Source: Serendipita indica DSM 11827 (lineage: Eukaryota; Basidiomycota; Agaricomycetes; Sebacinales; Serendipitaceae). From it: a DNA stretch of 64,000 bases. Positions 11,551 to 23,468 of the stretch are shown one piece after another (position 1 is the stretch's first letter; the number at the start of each line of letters is the position of its first letter). A program made the position numbers and the translations under genes. The notes beneath the pieces are model-generated. The model saw nothing but the letters and a program-made list of their open reading frames with translations, did not search any database and had not been told where the DNA came from. The stretch spans positions 682,001-746,000 of the forward strand of contig CAJVGD010000012.1 of NCBI GenBank assembly GCA_910890315.1, read 5' to 3'.

Positions 11551-13451
11551 ATGGTCGCACGCTGTGCAGAAGACAATACCGCGGCGATTGACCAGTCGTC
11601 GTTCTGGGACGAGGTCCGTAGGACGCACGCTGCGGTCTGAAGCCCTGGATTTGATCGCTGACGAGAATTTTGAACTTGTAGAATGGTATTCACTGGACTT
11701 ATCATCGAATTGGCTGGGCCATAGCCGGCGGATGTGCTATACTCGTGCGTTTTCCTTGTCATCGCATGTCAAAGAGGATCCTAATACTATCTATTCGACT
11801 CAAAGACGGTGATCATCACAATATTCAGCGTACTCGGACACGCAAGGTTGCTATGCCGCTTCTGTAGCCCGGGAACCAAGAACTGACCGGCATATATAGG
11901 CATTACTATGTTCGGGCGGAACAACGACAAATGTGAGGGGTTTTATGTAATCTAAGACGTCTGCTAACCGGCTTTAGTATACGAATTCTCTACATGCCCG
12001 CAGGTGCGAGACTGTGCTCGTCGTTTGGAGGCATAAATGCTGACTGTTAATAGTCTTCGCTATCATTTCCTTCTTTTCGTACAGATTCTTTAGGGACTAC
12101 GTGTACGTGAATAGCCGAACGTCGAAACCGTTGGCTCATCTCGTTTCCAGTTATTATTCCCTGGTCGAAATCATCTACGAAGCCTTTGTCATCTCCGCTT
12201 TCCTCCTTCTTATCATCCAATATGTCGCAGCGACTGCAGCTTCGCGAACAGCCGAGGATGCCTTAGCGCGAAAAGACAAGACCAAACTACCAATCCCGGT
12301 GCGACCGTTTACTTGTCGCTGCATCAAATCTAAACGTTTCTAGTGCTGCTGTTTACGATACAGACCGACAAAGCCCTACTTTATGTATACCCTCAAATGG
12401 TCGGTCATGCAGTATACCATCATTCGACCAGGCAAGTTTGAAGACACGCTCGATCCTATTTCTAAACTCCAACCCAGCGTGCTCTATTGCCGGCATCATC
12501 ACACAATATTATGGAGTCTTGTGCGAAAACGAGCTCACTCCTCACTATGCCGCAGTGTACATTGAGGCTATCGATTTTGTGTCCATCTCGTGAGGAACCG
12601 AAATGGCTAGGAATATTTCTGTGCTTACACGTTCTGTTAGCGTCGCTCTCATGGGTCTCATTATCTTTTACGACCTTACAAAGCACGAGCTCAATGGAAG
12701 AAGACCATTGGCCAAGTTTTTGTGCATCAAGTTGATCGTGATGGTTACTTGGTACCAAGGCTTTGTCTTCTCCATTCTACAAAACAAGGGGATCATCAAA
12801 GCGACAGAGTTTTGGACGTCGACAAACATTGCCGATGGCCTCAACGCCCTCGCGACCTGCATCGAAATGGTCATCTTTGCCCTATTCATGTGGTGGGCGT
12901 ACCCAGTGTCTGAGTATCTCAACAAGAGTGACCCAAACACCAAGGAAGGAGGCTATGTGCCAACTATGATGACCGACGACGAGATGGAGCGCCGACGACA
13001 TAGTACCACGAGCATCTGGAGACCGCTGTGGGACAGCATCAACTATGCGGACATGGCTCTGGAGGTCTATGGCTCCTGGGTGTTCTTCTGGGACTATGCT
13101 ACGGGCAAACCACACGCGCGTTCAAGTGGAGGGAAGAAGGATAGGGTCACTTTCGGTACGGCGTTTGGGCTCGAAGAGGATTCGCCACGGCGCAAATTGG
13201 TCAAGCCGTCGAGGAGCAAAAATCAAGCGAATTTGGGCCTCGTGCGCATCAGGACACCCGCGAGTGAATCTGAGACATACCCAAGCGATGCGCGGGGGGC
13301 CGATGACAAGGGTCAAGCGTATCGCATGTTGCCGGTGACCACACAGCCGAGACCGCGAGAGACGCCATCGAATGGATATCTCCAGCAGCCCGATTCTCCA
13401 CAGACTATCAATTCTCAGACACGGTGGAGCAGCATTGGCGTTGCTATATAG
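11551..13451 (+). CDS. TMEM184/DUF300 (organic solute transporter alpha-like) membrane protein
   Basis: Multi-pass membrane protein of the solute transporter alpha family; fungal members are associated with vacuolar or endosomal membranes. Ten exons splice with exact phase: 11551-11613, 11682-11744, 11806-11846, 11900-11932, 11978-12003, 12054-12102, 12151-12298, 12344-12431, 12478-12589, 12641-13451, giving ~477 residues. Family landmarks are YHRIGWAIAGG in TM1, RIIRILYMPAVF-like motif (here IIRILYMPAVFAI), YRPTKPYFMYTLKW, and VALMGLIIFYDL. Seven hydrophobic helices precede a long, polar, Ser/Pro-rich C-terminal tail (~residues 330-477). The intron at 12432-12477 has a GC donor (CCAG|GCAAGT). 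One exon is only 26 nt. Confidence 0.88.
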
Positions 13452-14749
13452 GTACCTCTGGAGGGGGTGCCGGTGCTATATGTCATCAGAATTGCTTTTC
13501 ATAATACGTAATATCGCTGTATATAAAGGACTATTCACGATTCCATGCATTCAGATATATTTGAGGTAGCGAGGAATCACCAGGATCCTCGTGTTCAAAA
13601 GGTGCAATGTCTGATGTCCATAAATATCTCAGATGTATATCAAACGACCCAATCCAGACTGAGTATGTCCAACTCTCAGAAGTCCACAGCATCTCACTCG
13701 GTCAAGGTAGACCCGAGCACCCCAACATCCTGAGACTTGAAATCAGGTTTAATGGCTATGAATGATGCATGCAACACCAATGTCTTCCGTTTGTTCACAT
13801 GTATTTCAAGGAATCAAGACTGAGTTAGAGGCCTTCCGCACGGTAAATGATGAATTGAGCCGGTGTACCGCTCATTGAATTACAATAATTCCAATTTCAA
13901 GCTGTTGTTCTGATCTGATTTGCATTCGACCGCTACCGATGCTGCTGTCAGTGCCTATGGTGTATCCAAGGGGTATGCTTACCCCTGAGCACAGGAACTA
14001 CCCTAAATGCGTTTCGAGGGACTCCTTTATTGACATGTCAGTGGCTTTGAGGGCAGCATCTTAGGGAGGCGGGTGGCCAATCGCTTCTTGACTAACCCAC
14101 GTCGGGGTCGGGGCGGGCTCGTCCATTGCCGGACTGGGCGTTCCCTTCTGTGTAGCCTTCTGGGCAGCGGTACCGAGCATTCTGATCCTATGACCAGCAT
14201 CTCTAAGCAGATACTCACGGCTTGAATGATTGATGCGTCCTCTGTAATTGATCCCCGACATACCACCTGTACATCTCCATCATCGCGGGGTTTCTCGTCC
14301 AATCGTGGATTTGCGGAGCACATGGTCACACTTTCTGGTACGATTGGCAGCGCCAGAAGCGTCAGAATCCCGACGCGTATCCCGCGATCAATACAGTGAC
14401 GAGGTACACGGCTCTTTCTCGTTGTCGAACCATCTATATTCGTTTGAACGCACATCGGGGGTTTGCCCGAGTCTGGCAAGTGCTGCACGCGCGGCACCCT
14501 CCATAGCCGGTTTGCCACAGTGCTTCATCGGTTTTCACACCATGATTCTATCAACTTGGTCTCACACTTCTGCGGGTCTCATCAATGGATTGCGGGGTGA
14601 CGAGCTTCTCCGTGGCATCAGCACAGTGTCGAATCGAGGGCGGCATGACCGCTCGCCGAGAGAGCCCAGCGGCGGATAAAAGGACGATATCCTCCTCCTT
14701 CTACTAACCCAGGATTCTCCATCCCCGCATCCCCACACTCCCCCACACG
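13452..14749. other. 1.3 kb intergenic region, possible unassembled small minus-strand gene
   Basis: Between the TMEM184 gene and the lipase I can support no complete gene. On the minus strand at ~14040-14560 there are open segments with protein-like composition in changing frames (one contains the hydrophobic run VYLVTVLIAGYASGF, another ends TWVSQEAIGHPPP), suggesting a small membrane protein that I could not splice into one frame. The rest is featureless by eye. Confidence 0.3.
14675..14683 (+). promoter_or_regulatory. TATA-like box of the lipase gene
   Basis: GATAAAAGG lies ~70 bp before the lipase ATG at 14750, followed by a pyrimidine-rich stretch (TCCTCCTCCTTCTAC, CCCCGCATCCCC) typical of fungal transcription start regions. 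Confidence 0.5.
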
Positions 14750-15920
14750 ATGCTGTTCAAGGCCTCTGTCGCTCTTTTCTCGTTGCTCGCGGCGTCGTTT
14801 CGTGGTGTCGCTGCAGCTCCCACTCCTTTGGTTGAAAGAGGGGATAGCTTGAGCATCTTATCGTCCGCACAGGTGTGTCCTCACTTCGCCAGTGTTTGAA
14901 GCTTCCATTGACAACAAGATGAGGTTGATGCCTACAACCAATACACTCTTTTTGCATCTGCATCCTACTGTCCGCCAGTCCTGACAAAGGGATGGGAGTG
15001 TGGTCGTAAGTTTTCTCCTATCGGTGTGTCACTCTGTCTCATGCGTTCCAAGCTGCTTGTAAGAAACTCGGGGGCTTCGTGACTGTCGATAGCGGCGGAG
15101 ATGGTGCCTTTGTTCAATACTGTGCGTAGATCGACTGCATTCCTTCGTCATCTCACGCGTTGTCCAGGGTTTGTCGGCTACTATCCCGCATGGAACTCTG
15201 TCGTCGCCGTCTTCCAAGGAACCGATCCATTCAAATTTGTTCCATTGCTCACAGACGCCAACTTCATCCTCACTCGGCCTGACGCTTCCCTTTTCCCGGG
15301 ACTGCCCGCGGACGCAAAGGTGCATTCCGGCTTCCTATCGTCCTTCAAATTGTAAGCTTTTCTATGATCACCGCGCCCCAGGACTAAGCGTCGGTAGATC
15401 CGCTGCTCCTGTCATCGCAGCGGTCCGGAAAGCCTCTTCGACGTATGGAACAACAAAGGTCACCATCATCGGTCACTCTATGGGTGCTGCAACTGGTGTT
15501 TTGACAGCAGCGAGTCTTAAGCTGAATCTTGGTTCGACTTTTTCTTTCAAGATTGTTGGCTATGGATCTCCGCGTGTTGGGAATCCCGCATGGGTCAGCT
15601 GGGTCGACCAGAATCTTTCGGATCTGGTGCACATTAACAACAAGGATGACCCGGTTCCTATCCTTCCTGGGCGTTTTATGGGATATGCTCACTCTCACGG
15701 TGAGATTCATATCCGTGACGACAACGCCTGGGTCAATTGCCCTGGTATGTACTATGTTGCAGTAACTCGTTGAGTCGAGGCTTATTCACGCCTCTCAGGA
15801 AATGACAATACCGCCCCTGGCTGTACTGTCGCCGATGTGGGCAACGTTCTTATCTCCAATGTGCTCCAGCACCTCGGTCCTTACAATGGTATTCTTATGG
15901 GTCTTTGTGGCCTCTCTTGA
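14750..15920 (+). CDS. secreted class 3 lipase
   Basis: Extracellular alpha/beta-hydrolase of the fungal lipase 3 family (Rhizomucor-type), acting on triacylglycerols or related esters. Six exons: 14750-14872, 14924-15005, 15053-15121, 15168-15351, 15398-15744, 15799-15920; the phase is exact and the product is ~308 residues, usual for the family. A signal peptide (MLFKASVALFSLLAASF) is followed by SYCPP-type cysteines. The catalytic serine is in GHSMG (exon 5), the aspartate in NNKDDPVP, and the histidine in the HSHGEIH region. Cysteines in CPG and APGC near the C-terminus could form the usual disulfides. It has its own TATA-like box. Confidence 0.93.
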
Positions 15921-16257
15921 GGGCAGTTGTACGAATAGCAAATGTACGAGTCGAAAGGCCAAAAGGTCGAAATCAAATTGTTCAAGATGTTGTAGTTTGA
16001 TTCTTTGAGCAACGTTTGGTGACTCATTTGTTTATCGGCAGCGGCTAGTTCGCATCCGCCGCACGTTGCTGACTCTAAACTTTGGACTTGACTTGCGCCA
16101 ACCATAATCCTCAAACCTTAGAGGAGGGCAAAAAGATACCGTCCAACGAACTCTTGAACGCCTCTTTCGACGCGCTCGAGGTCCCATAAACTCTGACGGC
16201 GGAGTACGCGATTACAGAGCGTATTCCGAGGCCGTCTAGAGCATCTTCCACAGCTGC
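15921..16257. other. intergenic region between lipase and BTB/RCC1 gene
   Basis: This 337-bp region holds the lipase 3' end and the next gene's promoter. No further gene or RNA structure was recognised. Confidence 0.35.
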
Positions 16258-19200
16258 ATGAGCGCTCTACATGCTTATTTTCATCTCAGAAAACAGGAAG
16301 AGTTTCAGAAATGCCTGGAACATTCCAAAGCTGCATGCTCGACCTCCTCGAGCAGCGGCCAGGGAATCAACGTTGGGAGTAACAGTGGCCCATCGCGTTC
16401 TTTGACCAAGATTCCGGTGCTGGGACCCAAGAGTGTCGACGTGAATGCCCGTGATTCGCTAGGACGCACAGTACTGCACCTTGCTTGTTCCGCGGTCGAT
16501 CCTATGGCGTTGGAGTTTATCCGGCTCTTGCTCGCTCACCCTCAGATCAATGTCAATCTACAGGATGCGGAGAGTAGCTGGAGCGCGCTTCATCGAGCGT
16601 TATACGCTGGCAATGTGCCCGCTGCGTATGTCTTTCGTCAGTGACGATATGCATTGCTGACAGGCCATGTGATTCAGAGTGCTCCTACTTCAGCGTAATG
16701 ACACAGAGAGATATCTGAAAGATACTGAAGGCTATACTCCCTTTGATGTCTACAACTCGACGGTCGATGGAACGAATCCTCCTGATATAGGCGATTCCGA
16801 GCCACATGCAGAACTATATACGTGGGGCTCGAACCGGAATGCTACTCTTGGTCTTGGGGACGGCGATGACAGAATGTATCCAGAACAGGTCATCGTTCGC
16901 CGCAACGACTATACCGCCGGACAACTTTTCGACCGCCTGAAGCCGGTGCCGATCACCGACGTCTACATGTCCAAGACGCATACAACTATTCTTACAGCAG
17001 AGTCTAAGAGCAACATCCGGACCTGTGGCTTCCTCAGCGGCGGACATGTAGCGCGCGGTCAATCTGCCCACTCACAGATGCAGTATTCTTTCATTAACCC
17101 TCAAGAAACCTTTCCTCACAAGCTCATCTCACTGGCTCTTGGACAAGACCACACTCTCGCCGTGACCTCGGCGGGAGAGGTGCTCAGTTGGGGTTTCAAC
17201 CGCTTTGCGCAATTGGGGTATGCAATTGAGGGTACAGGTAAAGCTGTAGACAATCAAGTACAAGCCACTCCGCGAAAGGTCACGGGACCACTGCGCAACC
17301 AGCGTGTCCTTGGGGTGGCCTGTTGCAAGACTGCCTCCGCATGCTGGACTGCTACCCAACTATTCACCTGGGGTACGAATGGAGGCCAACTAGGTGAGTC
17401 ATGATCGAATTCAATATACAGGTTCTTATCGCGGTAGGATATGACATTTCGCACCTTTATGTTGATAAGGAAAAGGTCGCGCAACCACAAGTCCTTCCTC
17501 GACCTGTCGCGACAGTGACAGAACCCGTCGCTGGCGTTGCAATGACAGACTCTGCGATGTTGGTTCTGCTGAAAAATGGAGACGTCCTATGCTTCCTAGA
17601 CGAATCCTATTGGAAACTGCCGTACGTTTTCATCACTGGGATCATGCATCGTCTCATCAAAACCTAGATTCGCCTTGCCGAAAACACAGCGCCATTTCCT
17701 CTCCCTAAAGTCGGGAATCAGAAAGGTCACCACCAGCGGTGGCAATACCTCACAGTTTGCCCTCATTTCCAATATGGGCGATGTCTTCCTTTTCAGCACA
17801 GAAGACTACTTTATTTCGAAGAGGGATGGAAAGCCCATTCGACCCATCCCTCAGCTCGTGTGGGCAGTCAGACGGCAGTTCACGGCCGTTAAGGCACGTC
17901 GTCAGAATCATGGATGGCAATCTTCTAATGTGCGCTTTTCTCACAGGACGTTGCGCTCGCGACGGATGGGTCCATGATTTTGTGTACAAAGTCAGGACAC
18001 GTCTTTATCAGAAGTCGAGCGATGAAAACCAGTCTTTTACACGGCCCACGGAACAGCTCCAGTGCAGCAAAAGGAGCATCTGCTTTCAAATTTCATCGCG
18101 TCAGCAGTTTGCAACGCGTCATCAGGGTCTTTACCAACGGCGCAGGAGACTTTGCTGCACTACGTCTCAATTCCATTCCCGAGTCGATCCTATTGGCAAG
18201 GCACACGCTAGCAGATGATCTCGAAGATGCGCTTCCCTTCCGCTGGAAACTGCCCACGACATCTATCGGATTGCAGACACAGAAAGAAGAGGCAATTCGA
18301 CAGTCGGTCCCTCTCATTTCCAACCAAAATGTGGATGACGAAGAGGGACCTGACGTCGATATCGCACACGACCTACGGGCTGCAATGGATATATGCGACT
18401 ATCTGCAACTTGGCACAAACGCACCCGAGCCTCCAGAAGCTCTTGGGACACTTCCTAACCTTGCTTCAAAGCTCGGTGCCGATGTGTTCTTCAAGGTTGG
18501 AAAGCTGACGATACCAGCACACAAGACCATTGTCCAGACTCGCGCACCCAAACTAATCGAGGCCCTTCGCGGCGGCAAATTGCAACTACACAATAGCAGA
18601 TATGGCTCGACAATCACCTTCGATGGCACTTCTACGAAGAGAGGCTCCAAAGTATCAACTGTCATGGTTCGTGGATGCCAGCCTGCGGTGATCCTCCTTT
18701 TGTGCTATTATCTCTACTGCGACAGGGTAGTAGCTCTCTGGGAGCGTCGTATCTCTTTGACCATCTCCGTTCACTACATATCTCTCAAGCTGAACGTCGC
18801 CACTATCCAGCAAGAGTTGATAACTCTTGCCAGTCAGGATATGCTCAACTTGACCAATCTGGAAGCTTCGGCACAGAGGGTGGGCCTCGTCGCTCCACAT
18901 CCAACTCTGGTTATCGATTGCGCGCGACTGATGGTGTCAAACACCGATACTACACATGATGTGGTATTATTGCTTCAAGACCGACAGGTTCACGCGCATT
19001 CTATTGTCCTCAGAGCTCGGTCGTCCTATTTTGCTACATTCTTCGACCGCGATTGCTGGACGAGCGAGCGAGCCTCAAGTAATCATGGGATTATAACAGT
19101 TGATCTCAAAGAGTTCAACTATCGACCCATGTCCTATTTATTAAGATATTTGTATCAGGACGTCGGGGTTGAGGCCTTCAGTCACTTAGGTGGGTCTTAC

Positions 19201-20835
19201 ACATCGTATAAGGCCTTTGTTGATCCCTCTATAGATTTCATCCAATCTACAGAGCAATTGACTCAATTTATGTTCGAACTTATCTCATGTAGTGTACGCT
19301 CCGACTCTGATCATCGCGAAAGATGGCTCACTTCCCATAAAGAATTTCTTGCTGATGGATCGCTATACCGACATATGCTCCTCATACATCCTACGCTATA
19401 TCGACTCGCAAAATGTAGCATCTATACTCGTTGACGCGATGCATTTCAATGCCCAACGGCTCGTCCAGCGAATACACGGATACATGGCCGGTAATCTGGA
19501 AACTCTACTTGATCAGAATGCACTCGACTCGCTGCCTGACTATGCCATTGGAGGCTTTGCTCACAATTTGCGCCTCCGGCAGACTGCCCTACAACCGTTT
19601 ATGCGTAGTGGCGGAAACCTAGCAAAACTCGAGAAGCGATGGGAGTCGTGGCTGGCGCTTCAAGATTTCCCTTCCATCATCATCCCTACTCATCGTATCG
19701 CTCCTTTGAGGTCGACTTCGACTACGGTCATCCCTCCTCCAGTACACAGCCCAACAACCGAGGCACCATATACTGCAAGGCTGCTGGCAAATCGATCCAC
19801 TGTTTCCCAAGAGACGGCCGATCTATTTGCCATGGATACCGACTTCGTAGCGTCGAGTTCTCTTACGAAGTCGTGTCTAGCTTCAGAAGCGCCTCGTTGG
19901 TGGAAAGAGTCAAAGACGGAAAAGGTGGACATGAAGAGTATCATGGAGGCGGAACAGCAAGCAGCCGATAGTCGCCGTACTGCTCAAGCGAATAAGAAGT
20001 ACCAACCGCCGGCCCTAAGGCCTAGTTCATCCATTTCTGCGGGCACGATGTCCAAAGACATCCCTAGCCCTGGCCCCCGGGTCGCGCCAACCGCATTACA
20101 ATCGACCTCCAAATCGAGCGTTGGTGGTTTCACTCCCCACAGCTCGAATGAGAAACCATGGTCGCTCCCTGGTGCCGCTCCTTCGAGCACGCCCCCTCGA
20201 TCAACTGGCTCCCCTTGGGCAACTCCCGATGCGACACCTTCAAAAGGCCGCCCTTCGCCAATTACGAAGCAGATCAGCGCTAATACTGCTCCTCCTACCC
20301 AACAGCTCTCGAAAGCTGCCCCAAGTACATCCCAGTCAGGGCCACTAATCATTCCCTCAAAGGCGCCAGGTCTGGCTGCACCCATGCGGAAGAAGGCGTC
20401 AGCGTAAGCCGTATTCCTTTCTTGTTAGCCATTTTTGACCCATTTTTCAGTGATGGGAGTGCTTGGGCATCACCTCCACAACCTCGAATGGACAAGAGAG
20501 AGGGTAGAAAAAATCCATCTTTCCTGGAGATCCAAGAGCAACAAGCGAGCATGCCTCTACCTAAAGGACCGCCAAAGAGCCTCAAGCAAATTCAAGAAGA
20601 AGAGCAGGAAGCAGCTCGTGAAGCCGCCTTTCTATCGTGGTTTGAAGCGGAGAGTGCTCGAGTTCAACAGCAGAATGCTCAAGTCGATGCAAAAACATTG
20701 CAAGGAAACGGTCAGAGAGAGAATGTCAGTCGTAGAGGAAAAAGCGGTGAAGGGAAGCGCGGTCGTGGTGGTACTCGCGGGAAGGGCCGAGGCGGGCATT
20801 TGGGGCCAAGAGTTGCACAAGTTCATGTTGATTAA
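16258..20835 (+). CDS. ankyrin-RCC1-BTB protein (IBtk/Btb1-like Cul3 adaptor)
   Basis: Large regulatory protein (~1413 residues) with the domain order of metazoan IBtk and fission yeast Btb1, proteins linked to cullin-3 ubiquitin ligases. Exons: 16258-16625, 16678-17393, 17438-17621, 17668-17893, 17947-19189, 19235-19293, 19343-20403, 20451-20835, with exact phase. Ankyrin repeats at residues ~60-130 (GRTVLHLACS, WSALHRALY) precede RCC1-like repeats (LYTWGSNRNATLGLGD, VLSWGFNRFAQLGY, LFTWGTNGGQLG). Two BTB domains follow (DVFFKVGKLTIPAHKTIV; DVVLLLQDRQVHAHSIVL), then a disordered Pro/Ser-rich region and an Arg/Gly-rich tail. The fourth intron (17894-17946) uses a GC donor (AAG|GCACGT). The next gene starts only 69 bp downstream. 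Confidence 0.88.
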
Positions 20836-20904
20836 TCTGTGTAAGATAGAGATATGCTAGCCGAGTTCGTTCCACTCGAGCGGCTCAGAACCTTGCCCTT
20901 CTCC

Positions 20905-22246
20905 ATGTCTTCAAAGCCGAGGCGAAGCACTCGAAAATCCGAAAAGTTCGAGGGTGTTGACGAAGCAGAGTATGTCTCTTCTGGTCGGAAGCGTAAAACT
21001 CCTCAGCAACTCGAACCCGAAGCTGGAACCAAAACGAAATTGACAGCGCAAGGAAAACAGGGCTCACTGGAATGGTATCTCAGTAGTGACAAGAGTCCTT
21101 TGTGTAATCTTGGCCTCAATGTTCGCGAATTACCTGTGTGGAGGATGTATCACTGAAATGCGGACAGAAAGTTATCAACGGAGACACTTGGTTCTGCCTT
21201 TCCTCAGAAGATCGTCAAGCGTTGTTCAATCTTCTCCCTCCTACTGCATCTCCGTCGTATAATGCAACTTTGCCACACTATCATCCCTCCATAGTTGGTA
21301 CACAAGAGACTGGTAAAGGCGTCGATGGAGAAGAAAGCATGGAACTCGATGTGCAAGATGTAGATGTTCTGCCGTTCCTCACTTCGTCAGCTCTCGCAAC
21401 TGCTCTTACGACATTTCAAGTTTGTGGATCACCGGCTTGCGATGAAAGATTATGACATTCAAATCAGGATCACCTTTATTCTGGATGGTACACCAAAAAG
21501 CATGTCGAGAATGTCGAGCGTTATCAATCTGGTATACAAACCGGGACAATCCGTGCTACGTGGAAGGACGAGGCCTGGGAAGAAGCGCAAACAGCAGAGC
21601 GTGTAGAATCAGAGGCAAGGCCTCGGTGAGTAGGATCATATGGTCGTGCCGAGGACAGGCTCATAGACATTAGAGGCACGAGCCACACCCTTGGGAAAAT
21701 GCTTTCTCGCGGAATACTTTCTATCGGAGATGTCTTGAGCTACCGTCGCGTGTTCCCGGAAACCGGAATCAAGGTCGAAAAGGACGTTTTGGTGAGTTAA
21801 GTCTTAACGTTTTGTACCGAAGATACTACCCAGGCTAGATCGAAAGCAGTTCCTCATCGAACACTCTCACTGTTGTCGCACAGAGCGGTACCGAAACTCA
21901 ACTACCGCTTGGAATGCTCATGCGGAACCCGTTGCCACCCACTGGAGGAGGCTCGTTGCAGCAGATGTATATCCAATCACCCGAAGAATTGGAACAGGTC
22001 CTCCTCGAGATGGATGGCCGAGTTCCTGTCGCAAAGATAAGCGGGGGAAATAGTTGGAAGAAGTTTTCTCTATGGAAGTTGAAGGACCAGCCAGCGGATG
22101 ATTTCGCAGCTCACACTCAGCCGCGTGGACCCCGAGAGAACAGAGGACGCTGTTTTATCTTCGGGGTGCATTCCCACCTTAGATATGATTACGAGGCTGT
22201 TGGTATTGATAGCAAGGAAGACGCGACTCGAATACAAGGAGTGTAA
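20905..22246 (+). CDS. ASXH-like (Asx homology) domain nuclear protein
   Basis: Basic N-terminus (SSKPRRSTRKSEKF) then an Asx-homology-like region: SPL ... VINGDTWFCLSSEDRQALFNLLPPTA, and later FQDHLYSGWYTKKHVENV, all recognisable from fungal ASXH proteins implicated in chromatin. Exon 2 ends 21419; further exons 21468-21625, 21674-21791 and 21839-22246 splice with exact phase and contain TSHTLGKMLSRG-type sequence. Exon 1 to exon 2 does not join in frame as printed: a donor GTGTAATC after CCT-TTG near 21096 would fit if one G were missing. ATG 20905 is chosen over 20854 because the latter leaves only 18 bp after the preceding stop codon. Confidence 0.65.
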
Positions 22247-22374
22247 CTGGGTGCCAGGGCGTCCTATAGAAGTAGTACAGTAATCCTAGAGAAACTGAGA
22301 CTTAGAGCCATTAGCTTGGAAATAAGAGGCAAGGCCGAACAGCGTGCTCACTGGTCTAAAGAGTTTGGTGCGAA

Positions 22375-22609
22375 CTATCGTGCCCTTCCACGCTTTGAAC
22401 GGATATAGAAAGCGCACAGGGCTATAGAAGCTATTCCGACAGCACCACTGAGCGCAGCAATTATGATGATACCATTCTCTGCGCTGATAAGCAAAGAGGG
22501 ATGCAAGCGACAAATCTTGCAACTCACTTCCTATTCCGTGGAGGCTAGTCTGTGTACTTCCTGGGTCACTGGGTTGAGTTTCCTCTGTTCGTAGGGCGAA
22601 ATATGGCAT
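22375..22609 (-). CDS. possible very small single-pass membrane protein
   Basis: Low-confidence model. ATG at 22609 opens a polar N-terminus (MPYFALRTEETQPSD). A 40-nt intron with a weak GTTGCA donor would join it to a C-terminal exon coding ENGIIIIAALSGAVGIA, a clear transmembrane helix followed by the basic stop-transfer run RSKRGRAR and TAG at 22375. A TATA-like CATATAAAGG lies ~100 bp upstream on the minus strand (~22705-22714). The spliced product would be ~64 residues. It could instead be the tail of a decayed membrane protein. Confidence 0.3.
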
Positions 22610-23468
22610 TGCGGGTTAGGGTACTCGGGAGCGCGAGGGTGTGGGGAAGAGCGGGGCAGAGTATGCAGAGCCCAATATTAGCGGAACCACAGGATAGAGT
22701 GCCTTTATATGAACAAACCAATTTGAAACCGAGAAGAGGGAACCAACGGCGCTGCCCGACAACGACAAAAGAAGCACGGTGAGGCCACACATCAACTGAA
22801 AACGGTGAAATTGAGAGGTTCGTTTCAGATAGACATACTTTGGAAGTAAAATCCAGAGCGACCCTTGCTTCAGTATGCAGTCGAATCGGCTCTAGAGGTC
22901 GGAGTTCCCAGATAACATAGAGGGAGGATATCGAGTACCTAATTTGACCCGTAAAGAATGAAGTCAGAAGCTTGTCACAGCAGTCTGCCCTTGTATTTCC
23001 CATTTGCTGGGAATCACCGAGTTCTTTGCGAGTGTCAAGGGTCGTAAACACGGGGTGTCCAAGGTTGCGCGGAGATGGTCAATGCCAAACACTGTTCTGT
23101 TGACATGTCTCGAGTTGCGGTTTCTATGCATTCTGGGTGGATACTCGCATCCCCTTCAGAAGGCTTACCTTGGTCGCCTAAAAATGAGATATAGATAACA
23201 AGAATAGATGAGCGGCTGCCACGTGGATTACTATTCGCCCTCTAGGAACAAGGGGCCCAAAGCCACCCAGCGGTAACCAATGGCTTTCTCGGCGGAGAGG
23301 AGGCTCCACCTTATTCGGTTCAATTTGAATGCTTTCAGATTGTGATAGAAAGTCAGGATACATAGGAGCGATCGTGAAAGACTGCCAAGAGGGCACGTTC
23401 GGGCAAGGGGTACCTGTGAGTATATCTAATCAGTGAACACGCGTTTAAAGTTATGGCTCACGACTGTA
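22610..23468. other. intergenic region, no supported gene
   Basis: This 859-bp stretch contains minus-strand open frames of up to 161 codons, but their composition is not protein-like and no domain is recognisable. The 3' end of the GTPase gene abuts its right side. Confidence 0.35.

Noticed and set aside
11394-11762. Minus-strand frame overlapping the first TMEM184 exons
   Set aside because: The plus-strand exons splice to a clear family protein, so this is a shadow.
22566-23051. Minus-strand open frame of 161 codons
   Set aside because: Composition is not protein-like, no domain is recognisable, and it starts at a non-ATG codon.
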